Assembly (NCBI GenBank): GCA_950097015.1
Contig: CATNEN010000037.1
Span: 1,364,001 to 1,428,000, forward strand
Reading direction: 5' to 3'
DNA: 64,000 nt
From: Macrostomum hystrix
Lineage: Eukaryota; Platyhelminthes; Macrostomidae
Shown here piece by piece: positions 30,530 to 43,400 of this stretch; position 1 is the stretch's first letter, and each line of letters begins with the position of its first letter. A model generated the notes under the pieces. It was not told the DNA's origin, ran no database searches, and saw only the letters and a list, made by a program, of their open reading frames with translations. The position numbers and the translations under genes were made by a program.

Positions 30530-33500
30530 ATGCATACCCGGTCGCTGCTTTCACTGTTCTGCCTGTCATTGGTTTGGCTGCAGTCGCCTCAGCCAGTGAG
30601 CTCGGAATTCTGGGACTCGGACTTCGTCAATACCCTGTACAGCTTCTTGCGCTACAAGGGCTATTTTGTGTCGCTGTTCCAGCATGCCACTAAGCCAAAT
30701 AATTTCTTCTACACTCCACTGGTACTGTTAGACAAGGAAAGCGGCCAAACATTCTATAATTATTTGCGCGGCGTTCAAGAGATCGATTTCAACGTGGTGA
30801 TGAGCACAGACGATCTGAGATCGGAGGTGCTGCAACATCTAGTCACTGTCAAGCATGTACAGTCTCCCCAGGTGCAGATGATTCCCATGGAGACTGTCCG
30901 CTTCACCTACGCCAGTGCGCTTCGACGAGGCAGCATGAAGCTGGACCTGGAGACAACGCCTGTGCCGAATAATCACCTGCCAAATATTCTGCCAATTAAG
31001 TTCTATTCATTTGCGGAGAACGAGGCGCGAACATTTATTGGCGCGGTGAGGGAGCATCCGGGTATTCTGGACCAGCTTGTGCTGGAGTACACCATTACTC
31101 AGAGGAAGACTGCCGAGAAACAGGTGCGGCGCGACTGAGATGGGTTGAAACTGGACAGGTAGGATAAATGGGACAGGTAGGACAAATAGAACTCGTAGGA
31201 TAAATAGGACAGGTAGGATAAATAGGACAGGTAGGATAAACAGGACAGGTAGGATAAATAGGACAGGTAGGATAAACAGGACAGGTAGGATAAATAGGAC
31301 AGGTAGGATAAATAGGACAGGTAGGATAAATAGGACAGGTAGGATAAATTGGACAGGTAGGATAAATTGGACAGGTAGGATAAATAGGACAGGTAGGATA
31401 AATAGGACAGGTAGGATAAATAGGACAGGTAGGATAAATTGGACAGGTAGGATAAATAGGACAGGTAGGATAAATGGGACAGGTAGGATAAATAGAACTG
31501 GTAGGATAAATAGGACAGGTAGGATAAATAGGACAGGTAGGATAAATTGGACAGGTAGGATAAATAGGACAGGTAGGATAAATATAACAGGTAGGATAAA
31601 TAGGACAGGTAGGATAAATAGGACAGGTAGGATAAATGGGACAGGTAGGATACATAGGACAGGTAGGATAAATAGAACTGGTAGGATAAATAGGACAGGT
31701 AGGGATAAATAGAACAGGTAGGATAGGAGTCAAGGGCAGGTAGGATATGAGTCTAGGACAGGTAGGATATTTGTGAAGGACAGGTAGGATATGAGTCAAG
31801 AAAAGGTAGGATAAATATAACAGGTAGGATAAATAGGACAGGTAGGATACATAGGACAGGTAGGATACATAGGACAGGTAGGATACATAGGACAGGTAGG
31901 ATACATAGGACAGGTAGGATAAATAGGACAGGTAGGATACATAGGACAGGTAGGATACATAGGACAGGTAGGATAAATAGGACAGGTAGGATAAATAGGA
32001 CAGGTAGGATAAATAGGACAGGTAGGATAAATAGAACTCGTAGGATAAATAGGACAGGTAGGATAAATAGGACAGGTAGGATAAATAGGACAGGTAGGAT
32101 AAATAGGACAGGTAGGATAAATAGAACTCGTAGGATAAATAGGACAGGTAGGATAAATAGGACAGGTAGGATAAATAGGACAGGTAGGATAAATAGAACT
32201 CGTAGGATAAATAGGACAGGTAGGATAAATAGGACAGGTAGGATAAATGGGACAGGTAGGATAAATAGGACAGGTAGGATAAATAGAACTCGTAGGATAA
32301 ATAGGACAGGTAGGATAAATAGGACAGGTAGGATAAATAGAACTCGTAGGATAAATAGGACAGGTAGGATAAATTGGACAGGTAGGATAAATAGGACAGG
32401 TAGGATAAATAGGACAGGTAGGATAAATAGAACTGGTAGGATAAATAGGACAGGTAGGGATAAATAGAACAGGTAGGATAAATAGGACAGGTAGGATAGG
32501 AGTCAAGGGCAGGTAGGATATGAGTCTAGGACAGGTAGGATATTTGTGAAGGACAGGTAGGATATGAGTCAAGAAAAGGTAGGATAAATATAACAGGTAG
32601 GATAAATAGGACAGGTAGGATAAATAGGACAGGTAGGATACATAGGACAGGTAGGATACATAGGACAGGTAGGATACATAGGACAGGTAGGATACATAGG
32701 ACAGGTAGGATAAATTGGACAGGTAGGATAAATAGGACAGGTAGGATAAATATAACAGGTAGGATAAATAGGACAGGTAGGATACATAGGACAGGTAGGA
32801 TACATAGGACAGGTAGGATACATAGGACAGGTAGGATACATAGGACAGGTAGGATAAATAGGACAAGTAGGATAAATAGGACAGGTAGGATAAATAGGAC
32901 AGGTTGGATACATAGGACAGGTAGGATAAATAGGACAGGTAGGATACATAGGACAGGTAGGATAAATAGGACAGGTAGGATATGAGTCTAGGACAGGTAG
33001 GATATTTGTGAAGGACAGGTAGGATATGAGTCAAGAAAAGGTAGGATATGAGTCAAGAAAAGGTAGGATATGAGTCAAGAAAAGGTAGGATATGAGTCAA
33101 GGACAGGTAGGATATAAGTGAAGGACAGGTAGGATATGAGTCAAGGACAGGTAGGATATTAGTCAAGGACAGGTAGACAGTCAAGACACCACTGTGGTCA
33201 TCCGTTCCCGCAGGTGGAGATCAAGGCTGAGTACATTGCCAGCACATCGTTATTCGCCAAGCTGACAACCATGACAGCACCTGGCACAGTTCGCTACCTG
33301 ACCGCGCACGACGCAAACGCGATCGCCGGCCAGAGCTTCTCCAGCATTCGGGCTCGCGTTGTGCGCAGCCAAGAGTACATCGAAGGCCCGGACGAGTTGC
33401 GCCTGACGCAGATCATCGAGCAGCTGCTGACGAGGGACGCCACCCGCTGGTCGGAGCTGAGCGACGTGGCTAAACAGTCCGTGTTCTGGGATCCGGAATT

Positions 33501-36500
33501 TGCCCGGCCGGACGAGGTGAGTCGACTGCTCAACCGGGTCTACCAGAAGGAGTCCGGCTCCGAGCGTAAGCTGAAGGTGAGCGACAGCGAGCGGAGCTTA
33601 TTAGAGAACCAGTCGGCCCAGTCCACCGTGTGCTACGTGTTCAGCTGCGCCAGCAGTGGCGCCGAGACCAGCAGAAGGTTGGACGCCAAGGAGAAGCTGA
33701 CGGAAGAGGAGATGAAGCAGTTTCTGAACGAGCGTCAATTAGAAGTGGAGTACAATGGCCGGCTGTTTGTGGTGAAGAATATGCAACTGTTCAGAGTAAA
33801 CACGGCCGAGTTTCAGAGCGGACAGACTATCGCCACCTCGTCAGTTCAGGTGAATTCTTATTCCAGAGTGTTTACAGAAGCCGATCAGCAACAATTAGCA
33901 CTTTATGCTCCCTCCAAGGAGCTGGACGCATTTTCAGTCGCGATGACTGTACGAGTGTTCAAGTTTCATAAAGTTAAATTTAAAATACCAAATATACTTG
34001 ACTTACTTGACTTAGCGGCAGGGAGCCTCCATGACGGACGCAGCGAGGAGGCGGCCGGTGCCGCCCATATCGCTAACCCCTGGCAGCCGGACGGCCTCCA
34101 GCGAGGCGGTGCCGCTCAGGGTGGTCCGTCGGTCGGTTCCGCCGCGTGATCTCCCTCGCCATAGGCTGGGAAGAAAACAGCTCGGCCGGTATCGCGGAGG
34201 AAGTGGGCGAGCTGTGGAATGCTCTCGGGCGAGCAGGCTTCGACTAGGGTCGGCACCGGCCCAAGATGTTTTAGCCTAGCCCGGGTGAAGGCCGGGCAGT
34301 GGCAGATGAAATGCTCGGCGTTTTCACGTCCGGAGCAGCAGAAGGGACACGTTTCCTCAGGCACGTGGCCTTGGAGGTAGCGGTGTCTGGTGAAGCAGCC
34401 ATGTCCCGAGAGGGCCATGGTGACTGCTCTCAGGTCTCTGCGATTTAGCCTAAGCAAGGCTTTACGCAGGCTACTAGAGGGGGTTGGCACCGCAGCCCTG
34501 GACTGGCGACAGTTCAGGGTGCTAGACCACCTCCTTCGGTGCTGGGTCTCCATCCAGCGGTTGATGTTGGAGTTGACCACAGAAATAGGGATCGGGGCCT
34601 CCGGGCCCGGGCCCATCAGGGAGCTGGCTGCTCCAACCTTAGCAAGCTGGTCCGCCATCTCATTCCCTGTGAGCCCGGCGTGCCCAGGTATCCACGTCAG
34701 CTCCACCTTGTTAGACTGCGCCAATCCGTTTAACTGGGTGTGGCAGTCTAAGGTGGTTCTGGAACGAGAGGTGTAGCGGCTGAGGGCCTTGAGAGCTGCT
34801 TGACTGTCGGAGTGAAAGAAAATCCTTCGTCCAGTCAGCTGCCTCTGGCGCAGTTCAGCCGCACAGAGACATATACACTCGTATATATTTTTTTATTTCG
34901 GAATTTTTATATTTGCATTCTTTAGAATGGGATTCTTTAGAATGGGATTCTTTAGAATGGGATTCTTTAGAATGGGATTCTTTAGAATGGGATTCTTTAG
35001 AATGGGATTCTTTAGAATGGGATTCTTTAGAATGGGATTCTTTAGAATGGGATTCTTTAGAATGGGATTCTTTAGAATGGGATTCTTTAGAATGGGATTC
35101 TTTAGAATGGGATTCTTTAGAATGGGATTCTTTAGAATGGGATTCTTTAGAATGGGATTCTTTAGAATGGGATTCACTTGATATTATGTTACTAATAGTA
35201 GTGATAAATGTATCAAAATATCCGACTCACAAAGGTCACAAAGAAGCTGGAATTGCACACGTTGAAGCTCAAGACCGACGCTGAGCTGCCCGGAGACAGT
35301 GCCGCGGTCAGCAGAGCTGCATGCGCGAACGCGCCTTACTCGTACAAGGGCTGCTACGAAGACAGCGACTCCTCGCCGGATTTGAATGGTTTCACCAGAC
35401 AGGCTCCGGGCATGGAGGTTAGAACGATTGATCGCACTTGGAGAGGGCTGGGGTGGCTGTGCGTTTGTGGATTGGCTGGAGAGGGCTGGGGTGGCTGTGC
35501 GTTTGTGGATTGGATGGAGAGGGCTGGGGTGGCTGAGCGTTTGTGGATTGGTTCAGAGAGTACGAATCAAGGCCCAGTGTCACTGATGCTGCTGACCCCC
35601 TCCTGCTCCCCCGTTGACGTCCCCATCCCGCAGGCTCGCCAGTGCTACGAGCTGTGCTCCAGTCGCGGCTTCGGCTACTTCGGCCTGCAGGCCGGCGATC
35701 GCTGCAGCTGCGGCGCGTCCTACGGCCGCTATCGAATGCGGCCGGACTCGGAGTGCTCAGAAGTGTGCTCAGGCAACGCTGCTCAGCGCTGCGGTGGCCA
35801 GCTGAGGAACTCCGTGTTCGGCATCGACTCAACAGCGGCCAGTTCATCGTCGGCGACTCCTGCCCAGCCGAGCGGGCCCGATAATGTGTACAATTCGACC
35901 CACTTCGAGTACCGCGGCTGCTACGCTGAGCCTGGCGGAGTTGGTGACGATAACAGTCGACAGCCTTGGCTGACGGAGCGTCTGGAAGGTATGACGGTGG
36001 AGGCCTGCTACGATTTCTGCTCAAGGGCCGGTGGCGGTGACCGCCGCATGCCCTGGTTCCTGCTGCGATCCGGCGTCGAGTGCCAGTGCCGACGACGGCT
36101 GCTGACAGCCAACGGCGGAGGCGGCCGGCTGAAGCGACTCAGCGATGCCGACTGTCGCCAGAGCTGCGGCGGCAATCAACGACAGGCGTGCGGCGGTGCC
36201 AACGGTGCCGTTTCGATCTACGCAGCGGCCAGCCTGCGCGAGAGTGTGCCCGCGTTCGGTGACAGAAGCGGCATCGGCGGCTTCGGCAGCGACTGGAGCC
36301 TCCAGTTGGCCGGCGCGTCGAGCGCCTCCGCCTCGGTTTCGCCGGCAAAATCAAAGACTTCGGCGAGCTACTCGGAGCTCGGCTGTCCGGCGGCCAAGGA
36401 TGCCTTCCTGGAGACCAGCTCGCTGCAGACGTCCGATCTGACGCCGAAGGACTGCGACAACTTCTGCCGCGGTGAGGACGCCACGACGAAGTACTTTCGC

Positions 36501-36740
36501 ATCAGGCAGCTGAGCGGCGGTCGCGGGGGCGGTGGATTCGGCGGATTCTTCAACAATAACGGTGGCGGCGGGGCTTTCGGCGGCGATTTCGGCTTCGGCG
36601 GCGGCGGCGGCGGCGGAAGCTTCAGCGACAGAGTCTGCTCCTGCCTGTACGCCATGATGCCGGAGGCGCGCATCGGGTTCGGCGGCAGTGGCGGCCGCAA
36701 CGACTGCGGCTTCAAGTACTTTGCCATCGGGGGCCGTTGA
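30530..36740 (+). CDS. Secreted WSC-domain protein with an unknown N-terminal region
   Basis: Four exons are inferred: 30530-31123, 33214-33948, 35235-35417 and 35634-36740. All are phase 0, giving about 872 residues. Residues 1-26 form a signal peptide (hydrophobic core [12 protein letters not shown]). Residues 27-443 are unrecognised and polar with few Cys. Two WSC domains follow (about 478-568 and 596-700), with the pattern YKGCYE, a QCYELC block, DRCSCG and CGG. A third, more degenerate Cys-rich unit sits near the C-terminus after a Gly/Phe-rich linker. WSC domains bind glycans in wall sensors, polycystin-type and matrix proteins. An extracellular glycan-binding role is inferred. Joining exons 1-2 (unknown part) to exons 3-4 (WSC) rests on splice sites and phase; two separate genes remain possible. 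Intron 2 carries a retrotransposon fragment. Confidence 0.68.
31140..33180 (+). repeat. 18-bp minisatellite with donor-like unit in intron 1 of the WSC gene
   Basis: About 110 copies of GGACAGGTAGGATAAATA. Every unit has CAG/GTAGGA, a near-consensus 5' splice site. A non-standard marker segment (TATGAGTCTAGGACAGGTAG and neighbours) recurs at about 31745, 32518 and 32980, so blocks of several hundred bp were duplicated. Confidence 0.95.
33990..34885 (-). mobile_element. 5'-truncated non-LTR retrotransposon, RNase H and C-terminal zinc finger
   Basis: On the minus strand a frame from about 34880 to 34116 encodes the second half of an RNase H domain ([13 protein letters not shown], then [19 protein letters not shown]). 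A C-terminal CCHC region of the type seen in non-LTR elements follows (CPFC ... HFICHC). A 3' UTR runs to about 33990, where TAAGTCAAG is repeated twice. The DxN-type start of RNase H and all of RT are missing. It lies antisense in intron 2 of the WSC gene, and its broken end abuts a 15-bp array. Confidence 0.8.
34915..35176 (+). repeat. Perfect 15-bp array
   Basis: Seventeen essentially identical copies of TTTAGAATGGGATTC. The perfect homogeneity suggests very recent expansion. It stands ~60 bp upstream of exon 3 of the WSC gene. Confidence 0.97.
35434..35555 (+). repeat. 38-bp repeat in the short intron of the WSC gene
   Basis: Three imperfect copies of a unit with GAGAGGGCTGGGGTGGCTGT fill half of the 216-bp intron 35418-35633. 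Confidence 0.85.
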
Positions 36741-37310
36741 GATTATTTTCATTCGATTCTTCACACCAAATACAATGCAAGAAAGTTCATGAATTTGTTA
36801 AACTGTGCTTTATTCTATAAAACAGCAGCCAAATCAGCGGACTTTATTGTCAGGTTTTTTAAAGAAAATTTAATTTTCTTTATGACTAAGAGATGTTTCA
36901 AATGATTGCAATGGCACATCATTTGGTGACCCTAGACCTGCAGCCAGCGAGGAGGCAATTCTGCCCATTTCGCTGACTCCTGAGCACACACTCACACAGG
37001 TGTGTACATCTGCCCTGACTTTCTCATTGTCAGGCAGTGTACACTTTCACTGTGCCTTGGAGGTTGGCCCTCAAAGGGCGTAAATTGCGTGGCCTCGCCG
37101 CGGAATCGAGCTCAGGGACCTTGCTGCGAGAGGCCAACGCAATAAACGCTCTGCCACCGACCCCCTGATGGAGGGCTGAGTAGTGCCAAGAAAGTGTGAG
37201 TAGAAACTAAAACCAATAAGCAGACGAGACAAAACTGTTGAAAAGTTTTCTTTCTCCAAGAAATTTCCAAACACATTCGCCGAGTCGCAGGTTATAAAAT
37301 ATGCAGACGT
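36741..37310. other. Space between convergent WSC and THADA genes
   Basis: Two convergent 3' ends face each other here. Apart from a SINE (family A) at 36902-37167 I see only AT-rich sequence. Confidence 0.5.
36902..37167 (-). repeat. SINE family A
   Basis: On the minus strand it starts with a Pol III A box region (AGAGCGTTTATTGCG after GGTGG), then the B box GAGCTCGATTCC. The body holds GCGTGGCC, ACAGTGAAAGTGTACACTG, ACACCTGTGTGAGTGTGTGC and CAGGTCTAGGGTCACC. About 40 bp of the head-body junction is deleted compared with the other copies. Confidence 0.8.
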
Positions 37311-37316
37311 TTTATT
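37311..37316 (-). terminator. Polyadenylation signal of THADA
   Basis: AATAAA on the minus strand (TTTATT on plus), 140 bp after the THADA stop codon. Confidence 0.55.
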
Positions 37317-37456
37317 TTTTCAGACTAAATTAAACTAAGCCAAGGCTGGGAATAGATAAAATGAAAAGCTTAGAAAATAGTGGAAACAGGTGTGACAACG
37401 CATCCATACAAATACCTATCAATAGACTACGGTAGTTGATCGCTGAGCACAGCAGC

Positions 37457-40400
37457 TCAGATAGACCAGCCGCATTTTATGTAATTAGAGTAGGGCGACT
37501 GCAGCAGCATCTGCGGCAGCTGAACGTCATCGGCCGCCGCGTCAACGTCAACGGCACCGGCGAATGCAGTCAGCAGACGCCTGGCCAGCTGCAGTCTTGC
37601 AGCGGCCTGAGAGACTTCGGCGAAGGCCGACGACTGGAGCGCCGGATCTGGCCAGGCGGCTGATCTGCCTGTAGCCGTAGCCGTAGTTTCAGTCGCAGTG
37701 GGTGCAGCCGTAGCCGTAGCCGTAGTTTCAGTCGCAGTGGGTGCAGCCGTAGCCGTAGCCGTAGTTTCAGTCGCAGTGGGTGCAGCCGTAGCCGTAGCCG
37801 TAGTTTCAGTCGCAGTGGGTGCAGCCGTAGCCCAAGCCGTAGTTTCAGTCATCACATTGGGTGTAGCCGTAGCAGTTGCCGTAGCCATTCGCTCAGTCAA
37901 GCGACGCAAACAGTCGACCGACACAACAGGCGGAGTGGTAACGGCGACGGCGAGAAGGCTGGCCACCAGTCTTCGGCAGAGCATCAGCGGATCCCAGCAG
38001 ACGTTCATCTCGCTGCGGTCGAATAGTCGAATCGGCTTAGCCTGAAGTTTTTTTTAACGAATGTTGGAAGCGGTCAGGGAAAGAGCCGAATATCAATCAA
38101 TACTGTCCGTGGACAGTTATCCCATAAGCCCTTAGCTCGCCTCAGCAATGCTGGCCTCGATTCGTTCGGCGTAAAATCCGTCCACAAGCCAGGTGAGGAC
38201 TCGTTCTGAGATCGCGTCACAAAGCCACTGCTGCACCTTGGTGCCGGCAACAGCGGATGATGACAGGCAGTGGACGAGCCAGTCGAGACACTTTGAGGAG
38301 CTCGCCGGCTCGTCTGCATTGGAGTGGGAATAGGAATGCTACTCTCCTCAGTTATCCCCTTTTTATTTCCCCAATTCTCCCTCCGGTTCTCTCCCCAATA
38401 CTTCCTCCGTTTAATTCTCTCCCCAATTCTTCCTCCGTTTCTCTCCCAATTCTCCCCCGTTTCTCTTTCCAATTCTCCACCCGTTTCTCTCCCCAATTCT
38501 TCCTCCGTTTCTCTCCCTAATTCTTCCTCCGTTTCTCTCCCCAATTCTTCCTCCGTTTCTCTCCCTAATTCGTCCTCCGTTTCTCTCCCCAATTCTTCCT
38601 CCGTTTCTCTCCCCAATTCTACCTCCGTTTCTCTCCTAAATTATTTCCCGTTTCTCTCCCCTATTCTCGCTCCATTTCCCTCTCAATTTTCCCCCCATTT
38701 CTTCCCTAACTCCCCCCCAGTGAGCTCACCCCAGCCAGCAAGGGCGGACAGGCAGCCGCAGGTCTCGGTCGTGACATCATCCGAGTCATCCATTAGGCCT
38801 GTGGCGGCCGCCTCCCACAGATCGAGTCGATCGGCTGGCAGATGAAATTGTGAAAGGAACGATTAAAAAATACTTCATTCGAAGGCTAAGTGGCGGAGCG
38901 GTCTAACGCGTTTGCCTCTCGCACCAAGGTCCCTGAGCTCGATTCCACGGCGAGGCCACATTCATTTAGGGTGCAGCCGCGGAGAGAAGGCTTGGTGGGT
39001 TGTCGTGCAATTTACGCCCTTGAGGGCCAACCTCCAAGGTACAGTGAGAGTGTACACTGCCTGACGATGAGAAAGTCGGGGCAGATGTACACACCTGTGT
39101 GAGTGTGTACTCAGGAGTCAATGGGTTGGGCAAAATCGCCTCTTCCCTGGATACGGGTCCGCAGTTTCCCGTAGCAATAGTAAGCATGCTCACCAATGTC
39201 CAGCTCGTTACAGGCAGTGGAAAAGTCGAAAACATTCGACCGGCGATCGTCGCCGTCAGAGCAGCGGTCGCGCACAGCCTTCGCCGAGGCCAGACGCAGT
39301 CGGTCCGGTTGATCGAAGGCGGCCAGCCTCAGGAGCAGCCGGCCGCAGCCGTCGCCGCCGCGGTCAGCAACCAGTCTGGTCCACAGCCGCAGGCAGGGCT
39401 CAACAGCCGGATTGTCGCCGGAGAGAGCCAGGACACGTAGCCGGTTGAGCAAGCTCGGCTCGTCCTCGAGCAGCTGACTTCGTCGCGCCGATGACGACGA
39501 CGATCGACGACGCCGCCGAGGACGATTGAAGGCGCCGCGCCCGAGGAACTCGGCGGCCAGGCCGGCCACGGTGCCATCGGGTGGGCGGCCGTTGCAGCCG
39601 CGGCCAAGTAGGAGGCGGACAGCGCAGGCCTGCAGGCTCGGACTGGACAGCAGGTCGGACTGGAGAGGACAGCGCGGCGATTCGTGCAGCAGCCAGTCCA
39701 GGGCCACGCACTGGATCTGCGGGGGTGGCGGCGGCGTACCGTACATGCAGATCCTAAATCCGATAGCTGAACACGCGTGTCAGATCATAAGAACTAATCA
39801 TTTACAATTGATTTCACGGGGCCAGATGTGCAGCTGACAGCACAGCCGCAGATATTGCGCAGAGCATCTGAAGGCTGCGTACGGCTGTTCAGTCCATGGA
39901 CTGGTGGGACGCCACACCAGAGTGAAGTGAGTTGCTAGAGGACACAATTTTTCCAGTGGAGTCGGGAATCGAACCCCCGACCTTCAAGTTGCGAGTCCAA
40001 AGCTCAAACCACAACCTCTACAAGCATCCAATAAGCAGCTTGTAGCCGACCAAGAGGTCTCGAGTTCGAATCTCAGCCAAAAGAAAAAATCTTCCCAGTC
40101 CGCAGACTGAATAGCTGTACACAGCAGGAAGCGCCACGCACGCAAGCTTCCCATATAAAAAACCTGGCCCGCTAATCCCCAAGCGGACTCACCTCGGCGC
40201 ACCACTCCGTCGGCATCTCCAGCCAGGTGAGCAGGAGGCCCGCAGCGGCCGAGCTGGCCAAATCCGGCACGTGACTAACGGCGGAGCGCTGGCCCAGTGC
40301 GCGCAGCAGCTCGCAGGCAAGCTGCATGCAGGCCGCGTACATGTCAGGGCCGCCCGGGGCTTCCAGTAGAAACGGTGGGCGCGCGGAGGAAGCGGCATTG

Positions 40401-43400
40401 AATGGATCATCGCGCAGTCGGCGGCCGATCAGGCTGACCAGGCGACCGTCCGCGGACTGCAGCAGGCGTAGCGCAGCCTCCGGGCTGAGCGGCCGGAGTA
40501 GGGCGCGTAGGGCTCGAGCGAACTCCGCGGCCAGAGTCAGGCAGCAGCCGCCGCGGTCACCGCCGCTCGACGGTGGCAGGGCGAGCCAGCGCAGGCGGTC
40601 CAGGCACAGGCCAGCCAGGCGGCCGAACACCAGCTGCCGCTCTTCGACGCCGATCAGCGCCGAGGCCAGTTCGTCGGCCACGGCAGCCAGTTGAAGCAGG
40701 ACTCCGTGCAGCTGGTTGGTGCCGAAGTGACCGACGGCTGGCGAGGCCATCGGCAGGCCGTCTTGCAGGAGGCGTTCAGCCAAGCCAGCTAGCTGGTGGC
40801 CGGGCACAATGGCGGCGAGGGCACGGGCAGACAACCGGCGGACTCGGATCATCGGGCTGGCGCCGCAGCTGCGGGATGCGAGCGTAGAATAGAGCCAGTG
40901 TGCTCTGACCCACAGCTGACCTACTGCTCAACGTGACCCACACCTGACCCACAGCTCACCCTGACCCACACATGACCCACAGCTGACCTACTGCTCACGC
41001 TGACCCACAGCTCACCCTGACCCACACCTGACCCACAGCTCCCCCTGACCTACAGCTCCCCCTGACCTACAGCTCCCCCAGACCTACAGCTCACCCTGAC
41101 CCACAGCTCACCCTGACCTGCAGTTCACTCTGACCTACAGCTCACCCTGACCCACAGCTCAACTTGACCTGCAGTTCACCCTGACCTACAGCTCACCCTG
41201 ACCCACAGCTCAACTGACCTACAGTTCACCCTGACCTACAGCTCACCCTGACCTACAGCTCACCCTGACCCACAGCTCACCCTGACCCACAACTGACCCA
41301 CAGCTCACCCTGACCCACAACTGACCTACAGCTCACCCTGACCTACAACCTACACCCTAAACCCTTCGAAGGATTTCGCATATTGATGCAGAGTTTTAGT
41401 GCAAAGCTTATCACGCAGTCATATTCCTTATAGTGCTATGCGTGTAATAAATACGAACCGAAGTCTAATCTCCAGTTGAGTTGAATTAAAAGTCTAGATG
41501 ATAAAACCCACTGCAGGCGAGACAGCAAAGCAGACTTTGATGCCAACAAGCAACCAGCTTCGTGGAAAAATTGCTGTCGCAATCTATCTGTCGGTCTATT
41601 ATAATTTTCACTCACAATAAGTGTTTTTCATTGTTCAGCTAAGAGATGGACAGACATCTATCTCATGTAGTCAGTCAAGTTGTCTCAATATTGACTCAAA
41701 AACAGAACTGTCCATCTCTCTCTAGACTGTCTGACCCCGATGGGAACAATTCTTAGCCTTGTAGTTTGCAAAGCCTCAGTAGCACGTACAGCTGGCTAGC
41801 CCGTTTTTTTCATCAACTTTTTTAAAGTTTCCAAGTTTTGAGTAAGGGGCCACAGGCCACACCCTCCAACCAGGTGCGCGAGATCTGGGAGAGCAAACAG
41901 TCTGCCGATTAGAATTGTATATAAGTACAAATAGGTAGCTGAGCAAGATAAGAATGCGGGCCATAGCATGCCAGAATTTCAGGCCCAGCGACACCTGTAA
42001 ATAATTGGACCAGAATGCTGACCTGGCCGCCAGAACAGCGCAGGGAGATGCTAAGGCGCTACCTGAACGACTCTTACCTGGATACCCTGCTGGACACTCA
42101 TGTCGACTGCCTGGTTGACAGCTCTAGCCTAGACTGCGCCACCGCCACCGCCCTAGGCATTCTAGCCGGCATTGTTGTCCCGGCAACGGTTGCCATGGGA
42201 ACAGTGGGTAATCTGCTCACTGTACACGTTGTCATGAGCCGCATCAAGCATCGGAGCCGGTTGCACTTTTATCTGGCCTGCATCGCCCTGTCAGACTGGG
42301 GCAACCTCATCTCCTGGGGCCTCGGCTGGCAGATCCTCGCCAAAGGCCTGCCCTGGCTCACCGACGGTCAGGTTGGGATAATTATCCCTAACGTGTCGGA
42401 CGCAGTGTGCCGCATGTTTCGTTTTGTGCACAATTTCTTTCACGCCCTGTCGGCCAACTGGTTCCTGCTGATGACCCTGGACCGTCTCAACGCCCTCTAC
42501 AGGCCGCTGGCGGCCCGCTCCCTCAGCTTGCGCTCTGCGGCCCGAGCGGCCGGTCTTGGCCTCGTCATCACGCTGCTCATGACGGCCCCCGTGCCCGCAT
42601 TCTGGGGCTGGTACCGGCTCATTCACGCAGGCGCCGGCCGGATCGCCTGCCTGCAGGTGCCATTCTACGGTGAAGTCATTCGAATGTGGACAATTTTCTC
42701 TAGCGTGCTGCTGATGCTGCCGCCGACACTCCAGATGCTGCTAGTCTCCATCTGCAATGTGCTGCTGCTGGCCCGGCTCTTTCATTATCGCCGCACCGCT
42801 GGCAAGTTCATCGGCGATGCCAGGCGACACGGAGGCAGCAGGTTCGCAGACGAGCTGGCCCCGACCCTGGTCGTGGTTGCGCTGTCCATCATATTCTTGG
42901 TCTCCGGCCTGCCCATCTGCGTCGTCGGCTTCGTCGTAATGCAACGCACCGTCTTCGGTGACGGCGGCGACAAGGGCGACGGCGGAGGCGAAGTGATCAG
43001 CCTGCGCTCCGTCTACAACATCGGCGACATCGGCCAGATTCTGATCCTCATTAACCAGGCGGTGAACTGGGCGGTGCTGCTGTGGAAGGATCGCCAGTTT
43101 CGGGACGGCTTCCTGGCAGTGATTCGACGCTCGCCGTCATCAAGAGATCAACGCACGTCGGCCGTCGGCTGGCAGCTTCGGGAGCGTCCGGGTGATCGCC
43201 GTCAGGAGGCCGACATTCGGCGGGACTATTCACATGATCCGATGGGATCTGGGATTCGGAACTCGAGTCAGCAACAGGCCGAGACTGCAAGCCAGCATGA
43301 ACAACAGCATGATCAACAGCATGACCAACAGCATGACCAACAGCATGACCAACAGCATGACCAACATCATGATCAAAAGCATGACCAACAGCATGATCAA

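Noticed and set aside
31095-33034. Minus-strand open frames of 234 and 412 codons (Cys/Pro/Tyr/Ser repeats)
   Set aside because: They are reading-frame shadows of the 18-bp array in an intron of the WSC gene.
34116-34724. Independent RNase H gene
   Set aside because: The domain lacks its N-terminal half and is followed by the CCHC end and 3' tail of a non-LTR element.
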